From: Phocaeicola coprocola DSM 17136
GTDB taxonomy: Bacteria > Bacteroidota > Bacteroidia > Bacteroidales > Bacteroidaceae
Length of the DNA stretch: 64,000 nucleotides
NCBI RefSeq assembly: GCF_000154845.1
Contig: NZ_DS981432.1
Span: 1 to 64,000 of the forward strand
Reading direction: 5' to 3'
Of the stretch, positions 35,773-45,314 are shown piece after piece. Numbering within the stretch: the first letter of the stretch is position 1; every line of letters begins with the position of its first letter. Below the pieces are notes generated by a model. That model saw nothing but the letters and a program-made list of their open reading frames with translations, ran no database searches and had not been told where the DNA came from. Position numbers and translations under genes: made by a program.

Positions 35773-37575
35773 TTATTCTTCGTTCAGCTTTTCATCGATA
35801 GCTTGTATTTTTTTCAAAACCAGTTCCATTTCACCTTTCAAGCGTTCAATCTTACGGGTAATTTCAGTTACAAGGGTATTACCTTTTTTCGAAGCAGACG
35901 ATAAAAATCCTAAATTATTTTCATAAGTCTGAATGTCATTTTTCAGCCCTTCGTATGTACGTACCAGTTTTTCACGGTCACGGTATAAGTTATCACCTTT
36001 ATTCAAACCCGATTTGAAATTACTTAATTTCTTTTCAGAAGCTGAAATATTCAGTTTGTCAAACAGTTTGTCTATCAAGCCGTGGAACTCATTGTATAAA
36101 CGGTCTTTTTCTTTGAACGGAACATGACCTATGCTGTTCCATTCTTTCATTAAAGCACGTGTTTGTTCCGATGTTGTTTCATCTGTTGTTCCCGATGCGT
36201 CAAGTGCAGCCAGCTGTTTGATGATTTCCTCTTTCTTTGCCATGTTTTCAAACTCTACCGAGCGTTGTGAAGAAGTAGCTTTATTCTTTTGTGCAAAGAA
36301 ATAATCGCAAGCTCCGATAAAGCGTTTCCATACAGCGTCTGAATGCTTTTTGGCAACAGGACCGATGTTTTTCCATTCTTTCTGCAATTTAGTCAGAATT
36401 TCTGCAGTTTCTTTCCAGTCAGTGCTGTCTTTCAGAGCTTCTGCCTTTTCGCATAAAGCTTTTTTCTTTTCAAGATTTTCGACCATGCTTTCTTTTACAG
36501 ACTTGAAGAAAGCAGCTTTTCGTTTGAAAAACTCATCGCAGGCAGCACGGAAACGTTCGAATATTTTCACATTCATTTTTTGCGGAGCATATCCGATAGT
36601 TTTCCATTTAGCTTGCAAAGCGAGAATTTCCTGAGTTTTGTCTTCCCAGTCGGCGAAAGTTTTGAATGTATCATATTCCATTGACTCTACAATTTCGCAG
36701 ATAACAGTCTTCTGGTCCAGGTTATTCTGTTCTTTTTCCTTCAGAGCTTCAAAGTGTTGCTGATGGCGGCGGTTTACTGCTGAAGAAGCGGCTTTAAACC
36801 GTGCCCAGATACTTTCACGCAGTTCTTTGGCAACAGGACCGATACTGCGGAATTCCTGATGTAATTTTTGTAATTGATGGAAAGCTGATACAACATCTGG
36901 TTCTTCTGCCAGTTTTTCGGCTGCTTCACACAGATAAGTTTTCTGTTCCAGATTCTTTTTGAAATCATATTCACGGAATTCATTGTTAAGCTTTACCATG
37001 TCATAGAACTTTTCAGTGTAAAGCTGATATGTTTTCCACAATTCGTTTATTTTACCAACAGGAATCTGTTTGATTTCATTCCATTTCTGCTGAAGCTGCT
37101 TAAATTCGTTATAGATCTTTCCTGTATCTTCCGTATTTTCGGTAAGCGCTTTCATTTTTTCCAGGATTTCGAGCTTCTTTTGCAGGTTTTCTTCTTTTTC
37201 CTGTTCCTGTTCTGCTGCCATAACACTACGTTTCTCTTTGATGGAACTCATGATTTCCTTGAATTTAGCTTCCAGCGGGTCGGGGGCCGGAGTGAAATCT
37301 TCAGGGTTTCCGCCTTGCTCGATAAAGTTCTTTCTCGCTGTATCTTGCTCGCTTTTGTGCAATTTGTAGAACGTTTGTTTCAGGTAGTCTATTTCTTGTT
37401 TGTCTGCATCGCAGGTATTATTGTTGATTTCTGTTAAGCGTTCTATTACTTCTTCTTGCGTTTGTTTTGGAGAATACAACGTCTTTTCATCATTCTCAAC
37501 AGTAGAAACCGGAGTTTCGGGAGTGTTTTCTGCCGGAACTTCAGTTAGTGGACGGGTTGTTTCATTTACTTCCAT
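35773..37575 (-). CDS. DUF349 repeat protein
   Basis: A 600-residue, highly charged, helical protein made of about five repeats of roughly 75 residues, each ending in a W-x-x-I-G-x-[VA]-P type motif ('KWNEIKQIPVGK', 'EFRSIGPVAKE', 'KWKTIGYAPQK', 'EWKNIGPVAKK', 'EWNSIGHVPFK'). These define DUF349. No signal peptide or membrane segment is seen, so it is cytoplasmic. The function is not known to me. The acidic, Pro/Thr-rich N-terminal 60 residues are probably disordered. Confidence 0.85.
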   Translation of the reverse strand: MEVNETTRPLTEVPAENTPETPVSTVENDEKTLYSPKQTQEEVIERLTEINNNTCDADKQEIDYLKQTFYKLHKSEQDTARKNFIEQGGNPEDFTPAPDPLEAKFKEIMSSIKEKRSVMAAEQEQEKEENLQKKLEILEKMKALTENTEDTGKIYNEFKQLQQKWNEIKQIPVGKINELWKTYQLYTEKFYDMVKLNNEFREYDFKKNLEQKTYLCEAAEKLAEEPDVVSAFHQLQKLHQEFRSIGPVAKELRESIWARFKAASSAVNRRHQQHFEALKEKEQNNLDQKTVICEIVESMEYDTFKTFADWEDKTQEILALQAKWKTIGYAPQKMNVKIFERFRAACDEFFKRKAAFFKSVKESMVENLEKKKALCEKAEALKDSTDWKETAEILTKLQKEWKNIGPVAKKHSDAVWKRFIGACDYFFAQKNKATSSQRSVEFENMAKKEEIIKQLAALDASGTTDETTSEQTRALMKEWNSIGHVPFKEKDRLYNEFHGLIDKLFDKLNISASEKKLSNFKSGLNKGDNLYRDREKLVRTYEGLKNDIQTYENNLGFLSSASKKGNTLVTEITRKIERLKGEMELVLKKIQAIDEKLNEE

Positions 37576-37717
37576 CGTATATAGATTTTAAAGAATTATG
37601 TCGGCTTATCTTAATCCGTAGTTACAAATTAAAAGAATAAAATCTGATTTTCAATATTTTTTTCTAAATTTTTTTGCATTAAATAAGTTTTGGGGATTCC
37701 TTATTAAGAATAAAAGG

Positions 37718-37758
37718 CATGGAGGCTGTTTCAGTATTTATAAGAACAAGCCTCCATG
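37718..37758 (-). terminator. Terminator of mgtE
   Basis: Stem CATGGAGGCT/AGCCTCCATG with a 21-base loop, about 12 bases past the mgtE stop. The T tract is weak. Confidence 0.6.
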
Positions 37759-37769
37759 TATGAAAATAT

Positions 37770-39110
37770 TTAAGAAAGCAATACGGTGATTCCCATGTAC
37801 ATCATCATACCTATAATGTCATTGGTGATTGATATAAACGGTCCGGTAGCAATTGCCGGATCAATTTTCAGTTTTTCCAGTGTCATGGGAACGAGTGTAC
37901 CGAAAATAGAAGCAAACATAACTACGGCAAACAGGCTGATGGAAACAGAATAACTGACTGTAGCGGTCGCTCCAAAACGGATAAAGTTGTAAATATATAC
38001 CAGCATGGAAATGATTGTTGCATTAATAAGAGCAACGACCGATTCCTTTAATATTTGCTGAAAAGTATTTCCAGAGTCGAGCGAACTGTTGGCAAGTCCC
38101 TGAACGACAAGAGCAGACGATTGTGTTCCTACATTTCCTCCTGTTCCACCGATAAGCGGAATATACAGGGCCATTTCGGGATGTGCCGCAAAAGTTGTAT
38201 CAAAATTACCCAATATCATGGAGTTTCCGATACCTCCCAGCATACCAATGAGCAGCCAGGGGAGACGTGCCGTTGTCTGACGGAATACATTATCGTGCGA
38301 TTCTACGTCCTGTGACAAACCGGAAGCCAACTGGTAATCTCTTTCGGCCTGTTCGCGAACTTCATCCATTACGTCGTCTACTGTAATACGTCCTACCAGG
38401 CGTCCGATACTGTCTACTACCGGAACAGCCACTAAGTCGTATTTCTCGATGACTTGTACTACTTCTTCCAGCGGGGTATCTACATGTACCGATATCGGAT
38501 CTTTTTTCATTACATGCTTTACTTTCGAAACCGATGGGCTGGTGATCATTTTCTTTAAAGGAAATACTCCACGCAACCGTTCATCGTCATCTACTACATA
38601 CACATAGTAGATTTCGTCCATTTCCTCGGCCTGAATTCTCATTTCGCGAAGGCATTCGGGCATACTCCAGTTTTCATTTACGATAACCATTTCTGTACCC
38701 ATCAAACCACCGGCTGTATCTTCATCGTATTTCAACAGATCTACAATGTCGCCTGCCTGTTCGATGTCTTCGATGTGCGAAAGAATTTCCTCCTGCTTGT
38801 CCTCGTCCATGTCACGGATGATGTCTACAGCATCATCAGAGTCCATGTAGTCGACAAAACGTTTGGCAATAGTTTCCGAAGGCAATATTTCGAGGAATTT
38901 CTTACGCGCGTCTTCATCCATTTCAATCAGTACGTCGGCAGCTTTTTCATTGTCGAGTAACAGATAAATGGAGCGCGCTTCTTCTGCATCAAGTTCATCG
39001 CACAATTCGGCAATATCGGCTGGATGCAGTTCTTGCAGAAACTCTTTTAGTTCCTCCGATTTTTTATTTTCGATCAGTTCTGATACCTTTTTAATTTCTT
39101 CGCTTTCCAT
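37770..39110 (-). CDS. mgtE: Magnesium transporter MgtE
   Basis: A 446-residue channel-like transporter: helical MgtE N domain (1-130), two CBS domains (about 135-255, 'VDTPLEEVVQVIEKYDLVAVPVVD') that sense Mg2+, and five C-terminal membrane segments with 'PLIGGTGGNVGTQSSALVVQGLA'. It admits Mg2+ and closes when intracellular Mg2+ is high. It starts 3 bases after ksgA. It appears to be the only intact Mg2+ transporter here, since mgtA at 44464 is broken. Confidence 0.95.
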   Translation of the reverse strand: MESEEIKKVSELIENKKSEELKEFLQELHPADIAELCDELDAEEARSIYLLLDNEKAADVLIEMDEDARKKFLEILPSETIAKRFVDYMDSDDAVDIIRDMDEDKQEEILSHIEDIEQAGDIVDLLKYDEDTAGGLMGTEMVIVNENWSMPECLREMRIQAEEMDEIYYVYVVDDDERLRGVFPLKKMITSPSVSKVKHVMKKDPISVHVDTPLEEVVQVIEKYDLVAVPVVDSIGRLVGRITVDDVMDEVREQAERDYQLASGLSQDVESHDNVFRQTTARLPWLLIGMLGGIGNSMILGNFDTTFAAHPEMALYIPLIGGTGGNVGTQSSALVVQGLANSSLDSGNTFQQILKESVVALINATIISMLVYIYNFIRFGATATVSYSVSISLFAVVMFASIFGTLVPMTLEKLKIDPAIATGPFISITNDIIGMMMYMGITVLLS

Positions 39111-39113
39111 ACC

Positions 39114-39902
39114 TTACTCAGTTGCGAGTGCCTGTTCCACCCGGTTGGTCAATTCTATGAAGTCTTCTACCGATAACTGTTCCGGACGTTTGTTGAATAT
39201 AGGATCTGCACTGAGTGGGTTTCCTTTTTCCAGTATCGGAGAAATGGAGTTACGCAATGTCTTGCGACGTTGGTTGAACGTAGTTTTTACTATTTGCTTG
39301 AACAGCTTCTCGTTACATCCCAGCTCCTTGGTTTCGTTGCGTGTCATGCGTATTACGGCACTTTTAACCTTGGGAGGAGGATTAAACACATGCTCGTGTA
39401 CGGTAAACAGATATTCTACTTTATACCAAGCCTGAATCAGTACGCTCAGAATACCGTATGTCTTGTTTCCCGGACAAGCGGCGATACGTTCGGCTACTTC
39501 TTTCTGTATCATGCCTGTACAGCAAGGTATCAGATCTTTGTAATCGAGCATTTTAAAAAATATCTGGCTGGAGATATTATACGGATAGTTACCTGTCAGG
39601 ACAAAAGGGTTTCCATTGAACAGAGCAGATAAATCCATTTTCAGAAAGTCCTGTTCAATAATATTGTCACCCAGCTCTGCAAAATTCTCCCGTAGGTAAG
39701 CAACTGATTCAAAATCCAGTTCTACTACCTTTACCGGTCTTCCTTTCGGGATGAGAAATTGCGTCAACACTCCCATACCAGGTCCTACTTCCAATATCGG
39801 CAGGTCAGGGCAGGTATCTACTGTATCGGCTATGTCTTTTGCCACTTGCAAGTCTTTCAGAAAGTGCTGTCCTAAGAACTTTTTCGGTTTAACTAATTTC
39901 AT
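39114..39902 (-). CDS. ksgA: 16S rRNA dimethyladenosine transferase
   Basis: A 262-residue SAM-dependent methyltransferase. 'FLGQHFLKD' at the start, 'EVGPGMGVLTQ' (motif I) and 'LTGNYPYNISSQIFFKML' (motif IV, NxPY) identify KsgA/RsmA, which dimethylates two adjacent adenosines near the 3' end of 16S rRNA. First gene of a ksgA-mgtE pair. Confidence 0.95.
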   Translation of the reverse strand: MKLVKPKKFLGQHFLKDLQVAKDIADTVDTCPDLPILEVGPGMGVLTQFLIPKGRPVKVVELDFESVAYLRENFAELGDNIIEQDFLKMDLSALFNGNPFVLTGNYPYNISSQIFFKMLDYKDLIPCCTGMIQKEVAERIAACPGNKTYGILSVLIQAWYKVEYLFTVHEHVFNPPPKVKSAVIRMTRNETKELGCNEKLFKQIVKTTFNQRRKTLRNSISPILEKGNPLSADPIFNKRPEQLSVEDFIELTNRVEQALATE

Positions 39903-39951
39903 TCCGTATGTATTTTCTCGATATAAATAAAGATTTATTCTAGCAAGATAT

Positions 39952-39959
39952 TATCTTTG
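39952..39959 (+). promoter_or_regulatory. Likely -7 box of the flippase-like gene
   Basis: TATCTTTG matches TAnnTTTG, 45 bases before the TTG start at 40004. A divergent TACATTTG on the minus strand (39974-39967) is a candidate for ksgA. Neither has a clear upstream TTTG. Confidence 0.4.
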
Positions 39960-40003
39960 CATCGTGCAAATGTAAGCATTAATCTTTAATAAATGATTAG
40001 GTT

Positions 40004-41017
40004 TTGGAACGAACTGATATAAAAAAACTCATAAATAAAGTCTTTCAGGTAGCTTTGCCTTTGGTGTTAGGGGCGGTTATTTTGCTATGGACGTATCATG
40101 GATTCAACTTCCGGCATGTTTATGAGGTGATGGACGGAGGTATGAATTATGGCTGGATGCTTTTTTCACTGGTTTTTGGCGTCTTCGGTCATCTGTTTCG
40201 CGGGTGGCGCTGGAACCTGGCATTGGCTCCTCTTGGTGAACATCCTAAAATTTCGAATAGTGTGTATGCCATATTTATTGCTTATGCGGCCAATCTGGTT
40301 TTACCTCGGGTAGGAGAGGTTTCGCGCTGCGGCATACTTGCAAAATATGACAATGCTTCTTTTTCCAAATCTCTTGGAACGGTCGTTTCCGAACGTTTAG
40401 TTGATTCTGTCTGTGTACTGCTTATTACCGCAGGTACGCTGTTGCTTCAGTCGGGAGTCTTTGCCCGTTTCTTTCGTATAACAGGTACTGACGGAGCTTT
40501 TTTTCTGCATTTGTTTTCGTCGACTAATTTTTATATAACGTTAATCTGTATAGTAGCGGCTTTGGTTCTGCTTTTCTGGCTGATACGTAATCTGACAATT
40601 TTTGCTAAGGTCAGGGGACTGATTAAAAATGTCTGGCTAGGATGTCTTTCCATCCGTCAGGTACACCGTCCGGTATTGTATATCATTTATACTGTCGCTA
40701 TCTGGTTATGTTATTATCTGCATTTTTATCTGACGTTTTACTGTTTCGACTTTTCTGCCGGACTAGGCTGGGTTGCCGGACTGGTATTGTTTGTGGTAGG
40801 GAGTATTGCCGTTATTGTTCCTACACCAAATGGAGCGGGTCCGTGGCACTTTGCTGTCATCACCATGATGATGATGTACGGAGTAAGTAAGGAAGATGCA
40901 GGAATATTTGCGCTTTTAGTGCATGGTATTCAAACCTTTTTATTAATTTTGTTAGGAATATATGGACTGGTGGCTTTGCCGCTTACAAATAAAAATAAAA
41001 CTAAAACCTATGAATGA
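40004..41017 (+). CDS. Lysylphosphatidylglycerol synthase/flippase-like membrane protein
   Basis: A 337-residue polytopic protein (about 8 membrane segments) of the UPF0104/AglD family, with 'GHLFRGWRWNLAL', 'PRVGEVSRCGILAKYDNASFSKSLGTVVSERLVD' and 'PTPNGAGPWHFAVI'. Related domains sit at the N-terminus of MprF; stand-alone forms are thought to move lipids. The start is a TTG directly after an in-frame stop at 39998; the next ATG is 42 codons later and would remove the first membrane segment. Its end overlaps pepD by 8 bases. Confidence 0.85.
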   Translation: MERTDIKKLINKVFQVALPLVLGAVILLWTYHGFNFRHVYEVMDGGMNYGWMLFSLVFGVFGHLFRGWRWNLALAPLGEHPKISNSVYAIFIAYAANLVLPRVGEVSRCGILAKYDNASFSKSLGTVVSERLVDSVCVLLITAGTLLLQSGVFARFFRITGTDGAFFLHLFSSTNFYITLICIVAALVLLFWLIRNLTIFAKVRGLIKNVWLGCLSIRQVHRPVLYIIYTVAIWLCYYLHFYLTFYCFDFSAGLGWVAGLVLFVVGSIAVIVPTPNGAGPWHFAVITMMMMYGVSKEDAGIFALLVHGIQTFLLILLGIYGLVALPLTNKNKTKTYE

Positions 41018-42467
41018 AATTCTTTCTCTGGCTCCACAGAATGTGTGGAAGCATTTTTATTCGTTAACTCAAGTGCCTCGCCCGTCAGGACATTTGGCAA
41101 AAGTTCAGTCATTTTTACTGGAGTTCGGTAAGAATGCTGGTATTGAAGCTTTTCAGGATGAGGCTGGAAACATCATTTACCGCAAGCCTGCCACTCCGGG
41201 CATGGAAAACCGTAAGACGGTTATCTTGCAGGCACACATGGATATGGTTCCACAAAAGAACAAAGATACACAGCATGATTTCGAAAACGATCCTATTCAG
41301 GTTTATGTAGACGGTGAATGGGTGAAGGCAAAAGGCACTACACTTGGTTCGGACAACGGTATGGGGGTAGCTGCAATCATGGCTGTAATGGAAGATAAAA
41401 CATTAAAACACGGCCCATTGGTTGCACTGATCACTGCCGATGAAGAAACTGGTATGTATGGCGCTTTCGGCTTGAAACCTGGAGAAATAGAAGGCGATAT
41501 TTTGCTGAACCTCGATTCTGAAGAAGAAGGTGAGCTGTATATCGGTTGTGCCGGTGGTGAAGATCTGACAGCTACACTGGAATATAAGGAAGAAGAAACC
41601 GATCCGGAAGATGTAGCTTTGAAAGTTACTCTGAAAGGTCTGCGTGGTGGTCACTCTGGTATACAGATTGGCTGGGGACATGCCAATGCAAACAAGCTTA
41701 TGGCTCGCTTCCTGAATCAGGTTATTGCATACGATGAAGCTTGTCTGGTATCGTGGGAAGGTGGAAACATGCGTAATGCTATTCCTCGTGAATGCGAAGT
41801 TGTGATTACTGTACCCGAAACAGAAGTAGAAGATGTACTGGCATTCGTTGGTGAGTGTGAACAAGTATGGCGTGATGAATTTGCTACAATCGAAGAAGGA
41901 CTGAGCTTTAAGGCAGAACGTGTGGAATTGCCGAAGTACATGGTTCCTGAAGAAATCCGCGATAACTTGGTAGATGCTATCTATGCATGTCCTAACGGAG
42001 TGGAACGTTTCATCCCGACTATTCCTGATACAGTAGAAACATCTTCTAACCTTGCCATTGTTGAAATTGCCAATGGAAAGGCAGCTGTTAAAGTTTTGAC
42101 ACGTAGTTCTCGTGAATCAATGAAAGATTACCGTAATACAGCTATCGAAAGCTGCTTCTCTATGGCTGGTATGCATGTAGAACGTTCAGGCAGCTATTCA
42201 GGATGGGAACCAAATGTTAATTCTCCTATCCTTCACGCCATGAAGGAATCGTATAAGGCACAGTTTGGCGAACTTCCTGAAGTGAAGGTTATACATGCCG
42301 GACTGGAATGTGGTATTATCGGAGCAGTAGTTCCGGGACTTGATATGATTTCTTTCGGTCCTACTTTGCAGTGCCCGCATACTCCGGAAGAACGTTGTCA
42401 CATTCCTTCAGTTTCGAAGTTCTATGACTTCCTGACTGCAACGTTGGAAAATACTCCTGAAAAATAA
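41010..42467 (+). CDS. pepD: Aminoacyl-histidine dipeptidase (cytosol nonspecific dipeptidase)
   Basis: About 485 residues from the ATG at 41010. This M20-family zinc peptidase shows 'LQAHMDMV' (first zinc His and Asp), 'LGSDNGMG', 'TADEETGM' (catalytic and zinc Glu), 'LNLDSEEE' and the lid domain 'LRGGHSGIQIGWGHANANKLM'. The length matches PepD. It hydrolyses many dipeptides in the cytoplasm. It overlaps the upstream membrane protein gene by 8 bases. Confidence 0.94.
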   Translation: MNEILSLAPQNVWKHFYSLTQVPRPSGHLAKVQSFLLEFGKNAGIEAFQDEAGNIIYRKPATPGMENRKTVILQAHMDMVPQKNKDTQHDFENDPIQVYVDGEWVKAKGTTLGSDNGMGVAAIMAVMEDKTLKHGPLVALITADEETGMYGAFGLKPGEIEGDILLNLDSEEEGELYIGCAGGEDLTATLEYKEEETDPEDVALKVTLKGLRGGHSGIQIGWGHANANKLMARFLNQVIAYDEACLVSWEGGNMRNAIPRECEVVITVPETEVEDVLAFVGECEQVWRDEFATIEEGLSFKAERVELPKYMVPEEIRDNLVDAIYACPNGVERFIPTIPDTVETSSNLAIVEIANGKAAVKVLTRSSRESMKDYRNTAIESCFSMAGMHVERSGSYSGWEPNVNSPILHAMKESYKAQFGELPEVKVIHAGLECGIIGAVVPGLDMISFGPTLQCPHTPEERCHIPSVSKFYDFLTATLENTPEK

Positions 42468-42488
42468 TTCTTGAGATACATATAATAT

Positions 42489-42525
42489 CCTGCCTGAACG
42501 ACGAGGAAATCGTTGTCCGGGCAGG
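42489..42525 (+). terminator. Terminator of pepD
   Basis: A 15-pair stem with three mismatches or G-U pairs (CCTGCC...GGCAGG outer pairs), followed by CTATTTTTTG, 22 bases after the stop. Confidence 0.75.
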
Positions 42526-42815
42526 CTATTTTTTGTCTTTCCTTGTATTATGGGAAAAACGTTCTTTTCTCTTTTCTTACTCTCTGTGAACTCTTTTAAA
42601 AAGCTCAGCAGAATAGCTAGATTTTTTGTACAAAACATCTGGAAATTTCTACAATTTTTTTGAAAATATCGAGATGTTTTTCTGCATTTATCAGCATGTT
42701 TTTTTGTAGACCTCTAATTGTTACAAATTTCCTTTATTGCTCCATTATCGGTTTATCAATTTATTACCTGGATTGAAGCAAAATTATGTGTGTTTTTACT
42801 GATAATATCTACAAA
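42526..42815. other. AT-rich spacer
   Basis: No gene, strong promoter or stem-loop is seen. Several short A/T-rich words recur (ACATCT, GATGTTTTT, GCATGTTTTT), without a clear repeat unit. Confidence 0.4.
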
Positions 42816-44475
42816 TTACATACGGTTTTTCTGGCTTTCACCGGCTCCGGTACCTTTGTATTTGCTCTTGGCTGTATTGAACTTGTATCTTATTGTTACA
42901 GAAAACTCACGATTATCGTAAGAATTTTTTTGATAAATATTATAATCTCCAGAATATAAGTGATAATAATCTTTGTTTGTATCGAGTAAGTCACTGCCTT
43001 TCAATTCAACACTGAGAGCATCTTTCAAGAAACTTTTTCTGACAGACAGATTTATGCTGCCTGTCGGATGTTCTATGTAAATATTCTGATAAGCACCTTT
43101 ACTTTGGATATTGGCATCCAGTCCGATAATAAATTCTTTTGGCAATTCGATGGTATTATTGAAGTTTGCTACATAAACTGGAGTTTTCATATCGAAAGGT
43201 TTGCTAAAGGATTCTACTGTAAGCCATTGTTTTTTTACACCTATTCCAATCATTGGTGACCAGCAGCCTATTTTAGGTGAGACCGAAAGAAAAGCTGAGA
43301 AAGTTGGAATGGATTTATTCCAGTTACGATAGCTTAACATGGTCTGTGAACCATCTTCTTCTGTCAATTCACCCCAATATAATATCCAGTTTTTAGTCTG
43401 ACTGTAAGACAGACTGAGCTGTAACCATTTCCATACGGTAGCCAATGACAGGTCGTGTATAATGGTTGGGCGAAGTGTCGGAGTTCCCTTTTGCTGGATG
43501 AAACGGTCTGAGTAGGAAACATTGTTACTAAGTTGTTGATAAGAAGGTCTGACTGTTTTTGCTGTGTAACTTAACTGGGTCTGTATATTTCCCCATTTGG
43601 TAGAGAACGACAGATGAGGAAATACATTGTCGAATGTCCGGCTCTGTTCATCTATATGTTGGTTATTCTCGAAATAGTCGAATTTATCATGTTCGTATCT
43701 TACTCCAACAGACCAGTCGCCCCACGGGAAGTTCTGGCTATATTCTGCGAATCCGGCAGCATTTATTTCTTTAAGCTTGCTGTATGAAGTGGGTACATAA
43801 TTTTCTTCATTAAGATAATCATCATTTCGATGTGTATAGGTTACCTCACTTCCTACGGCAAGTGTTCCTTTTCCTAAAGGCAAGGAAACTATGAGTTTTC
43901 CGGCAACCAGACGGTTCTTTACATCTCCTATTGAATGTACATCGCGATCTTCATACTTTTCACTCAACTCTTTTACATTGGAGTATTCCCGGTTACCATT
44001 TTGGAAATAGTCTATATTGAAATCAATATTTGCAGTACCGACTATACCGTTATAATATGCATTGATTTCATGTCCCCAATCATCGTCGGTATAATTGTTG
44101 GCGGTAGAATATATTTCGTCGTAAAGCTGATTGTCGGTGGTTACATGTGTATAGGTTTCTCTGGATCCATCTGGAGAAAGCTGTTTGTTAGGTTGATATT
44201 TCATTCCCAATGTATGCTTGTCGTTTATTTGATAATTGAATCCGATATTGCCTTCCAGTATCTTGGATAAATTATCGTTGAAACTGTTCATGTTATGGGT
44301 CCATTCCTGCGTTCCTCTTTTCTTAAGAATAACGGTATAATCCTGTATATACTTCATATTACTAAAGTAAATGGAGCCGAAAATATCCAGGTCGTGATGA
44401 CGATAATTCAGGTTGGCCTGTTCGATCCAGTCTGTATTTTTTGACTGATAATAGCTGGACCGTAAATTAACTCCT
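42816..44475 (-). pseudogene. Outer membrane beta-barrel receptor, N-terminal half deleted
   Basis: About 550 codons of a TonB-dependent-receptor-like barrel are open, from '[19 protein letters not shown]' at about 44473 to the stop at 42816. A clean end, 'SVTIRYKFNTAKSKYKGT', shows the C-terminus is intact. The signal peptide, carboxypeptidase-like domain and plug are missing: upstream of codon GGA at 44473 the frame meets TGA at once, and the sequence becomes mgtA on the other strand. The internal ATG at 44357 would give a barrel without signal, so the gene is dead. Confidence 0.85.
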
Positions 44476-45311
44476 ATTCAGAAGACACAGATCATTATGT
44501 TGCTTCAAGAGCAGCAGAATACTGTAGGATTCTTGGGTGACGGTATTAATGATGCTGCTGCTTTGCGTCAGTCGGATATCGGCATTTCGGTTGATTCTGC
44601 TGTAGATATAGCCAAATAGATATTATTCTACTGGAAAAGGACTTGACGGTGTTGGAAGATGGTGTACTTGAGGGTAAAAAAACATTTGGAAATACCACTA
44701 AGTATATAAAGATGACAGCAAGTTCGAATTTTGGAAATATGTTTAGTGTAATGGCTGCAAGTGCATTTTTGCCTTTCCTTCCGATGTTGCCGATTCATCT
44801 GCTGATTCAGAATTTGCTTTATGATATTTCGCAGACTACCATTCCTTTTGACCGTATGGATGCTGATTATCTCCGTAAGCCTCGTAAATGGGATGCTTCT
44901 GATATTAGCCGTTTTATGATATTCATCGGACCGATAAGTTCTATTTTTGATATTGTTACTTATCTGGTGATGTGGTATGTGTTCAGCTGTAATTCTGTGG
45001 AGCATCAGACGTTGTTTCAGTCGGGCTGGTTTATAGAAGGTTTACTGTCGCAGACATTGATTGTTCATATGATTCGTACGCAGAAAATACCATTTATACA
45101 AAGTTGTGCTTCGTGGCAGGTTACCGGACTGACTGTGCTGATAATGGTTATTGGAATTATCATTCCTTTCTCTCCTTTCGGAACTTCAATCGGACTTGAA
45201 CCTTTGCCATTAAGCTATTTCCCCTGGCTTGTCGGTATTCTGCTTTCATACTGTGTACTGACTCAAATGATAAAAAACTGGTATATCAAGCGATTTGTAA
45301 AATGGTTGTGA
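44464..45311 (+). pseudogene. mgtA: MgtA-type P-type ATPase, C-terminal fragment with frameshift
   Basis: The frame begins at the junction with '[11 protein letters not shown]', continues through the P-type hinge '[31 protein letters not shown]', then stops at TAG (44617-44619). It resumes one frame over as 'DIILLEKDLTVLEDGVLEGKKTFGN' and the C-terminal membrane domain. The gap fits a deletion of about 8 bases around the expected ESA residues. The phosphorylation site DKTGT and the first two thirds of the protein are absent. The intact gene would have imported Mg2+. Confidence 0.9.
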
Positions 45312-45314
45312 TAA

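Noticed and set aside
42816-44357. Complete outer-membrane protein starting at the ATG at 44357
   Set aside because: The frame and homology continue upstream to the deletion junction and no signal peptide is present.
44643-45311. Independent 222-residue membrane protein gene
   Set aside because: It is the C-terminal membrane domain of the broken mgtA; the preceding codons continue the P-type ATPase hinge in another frame.
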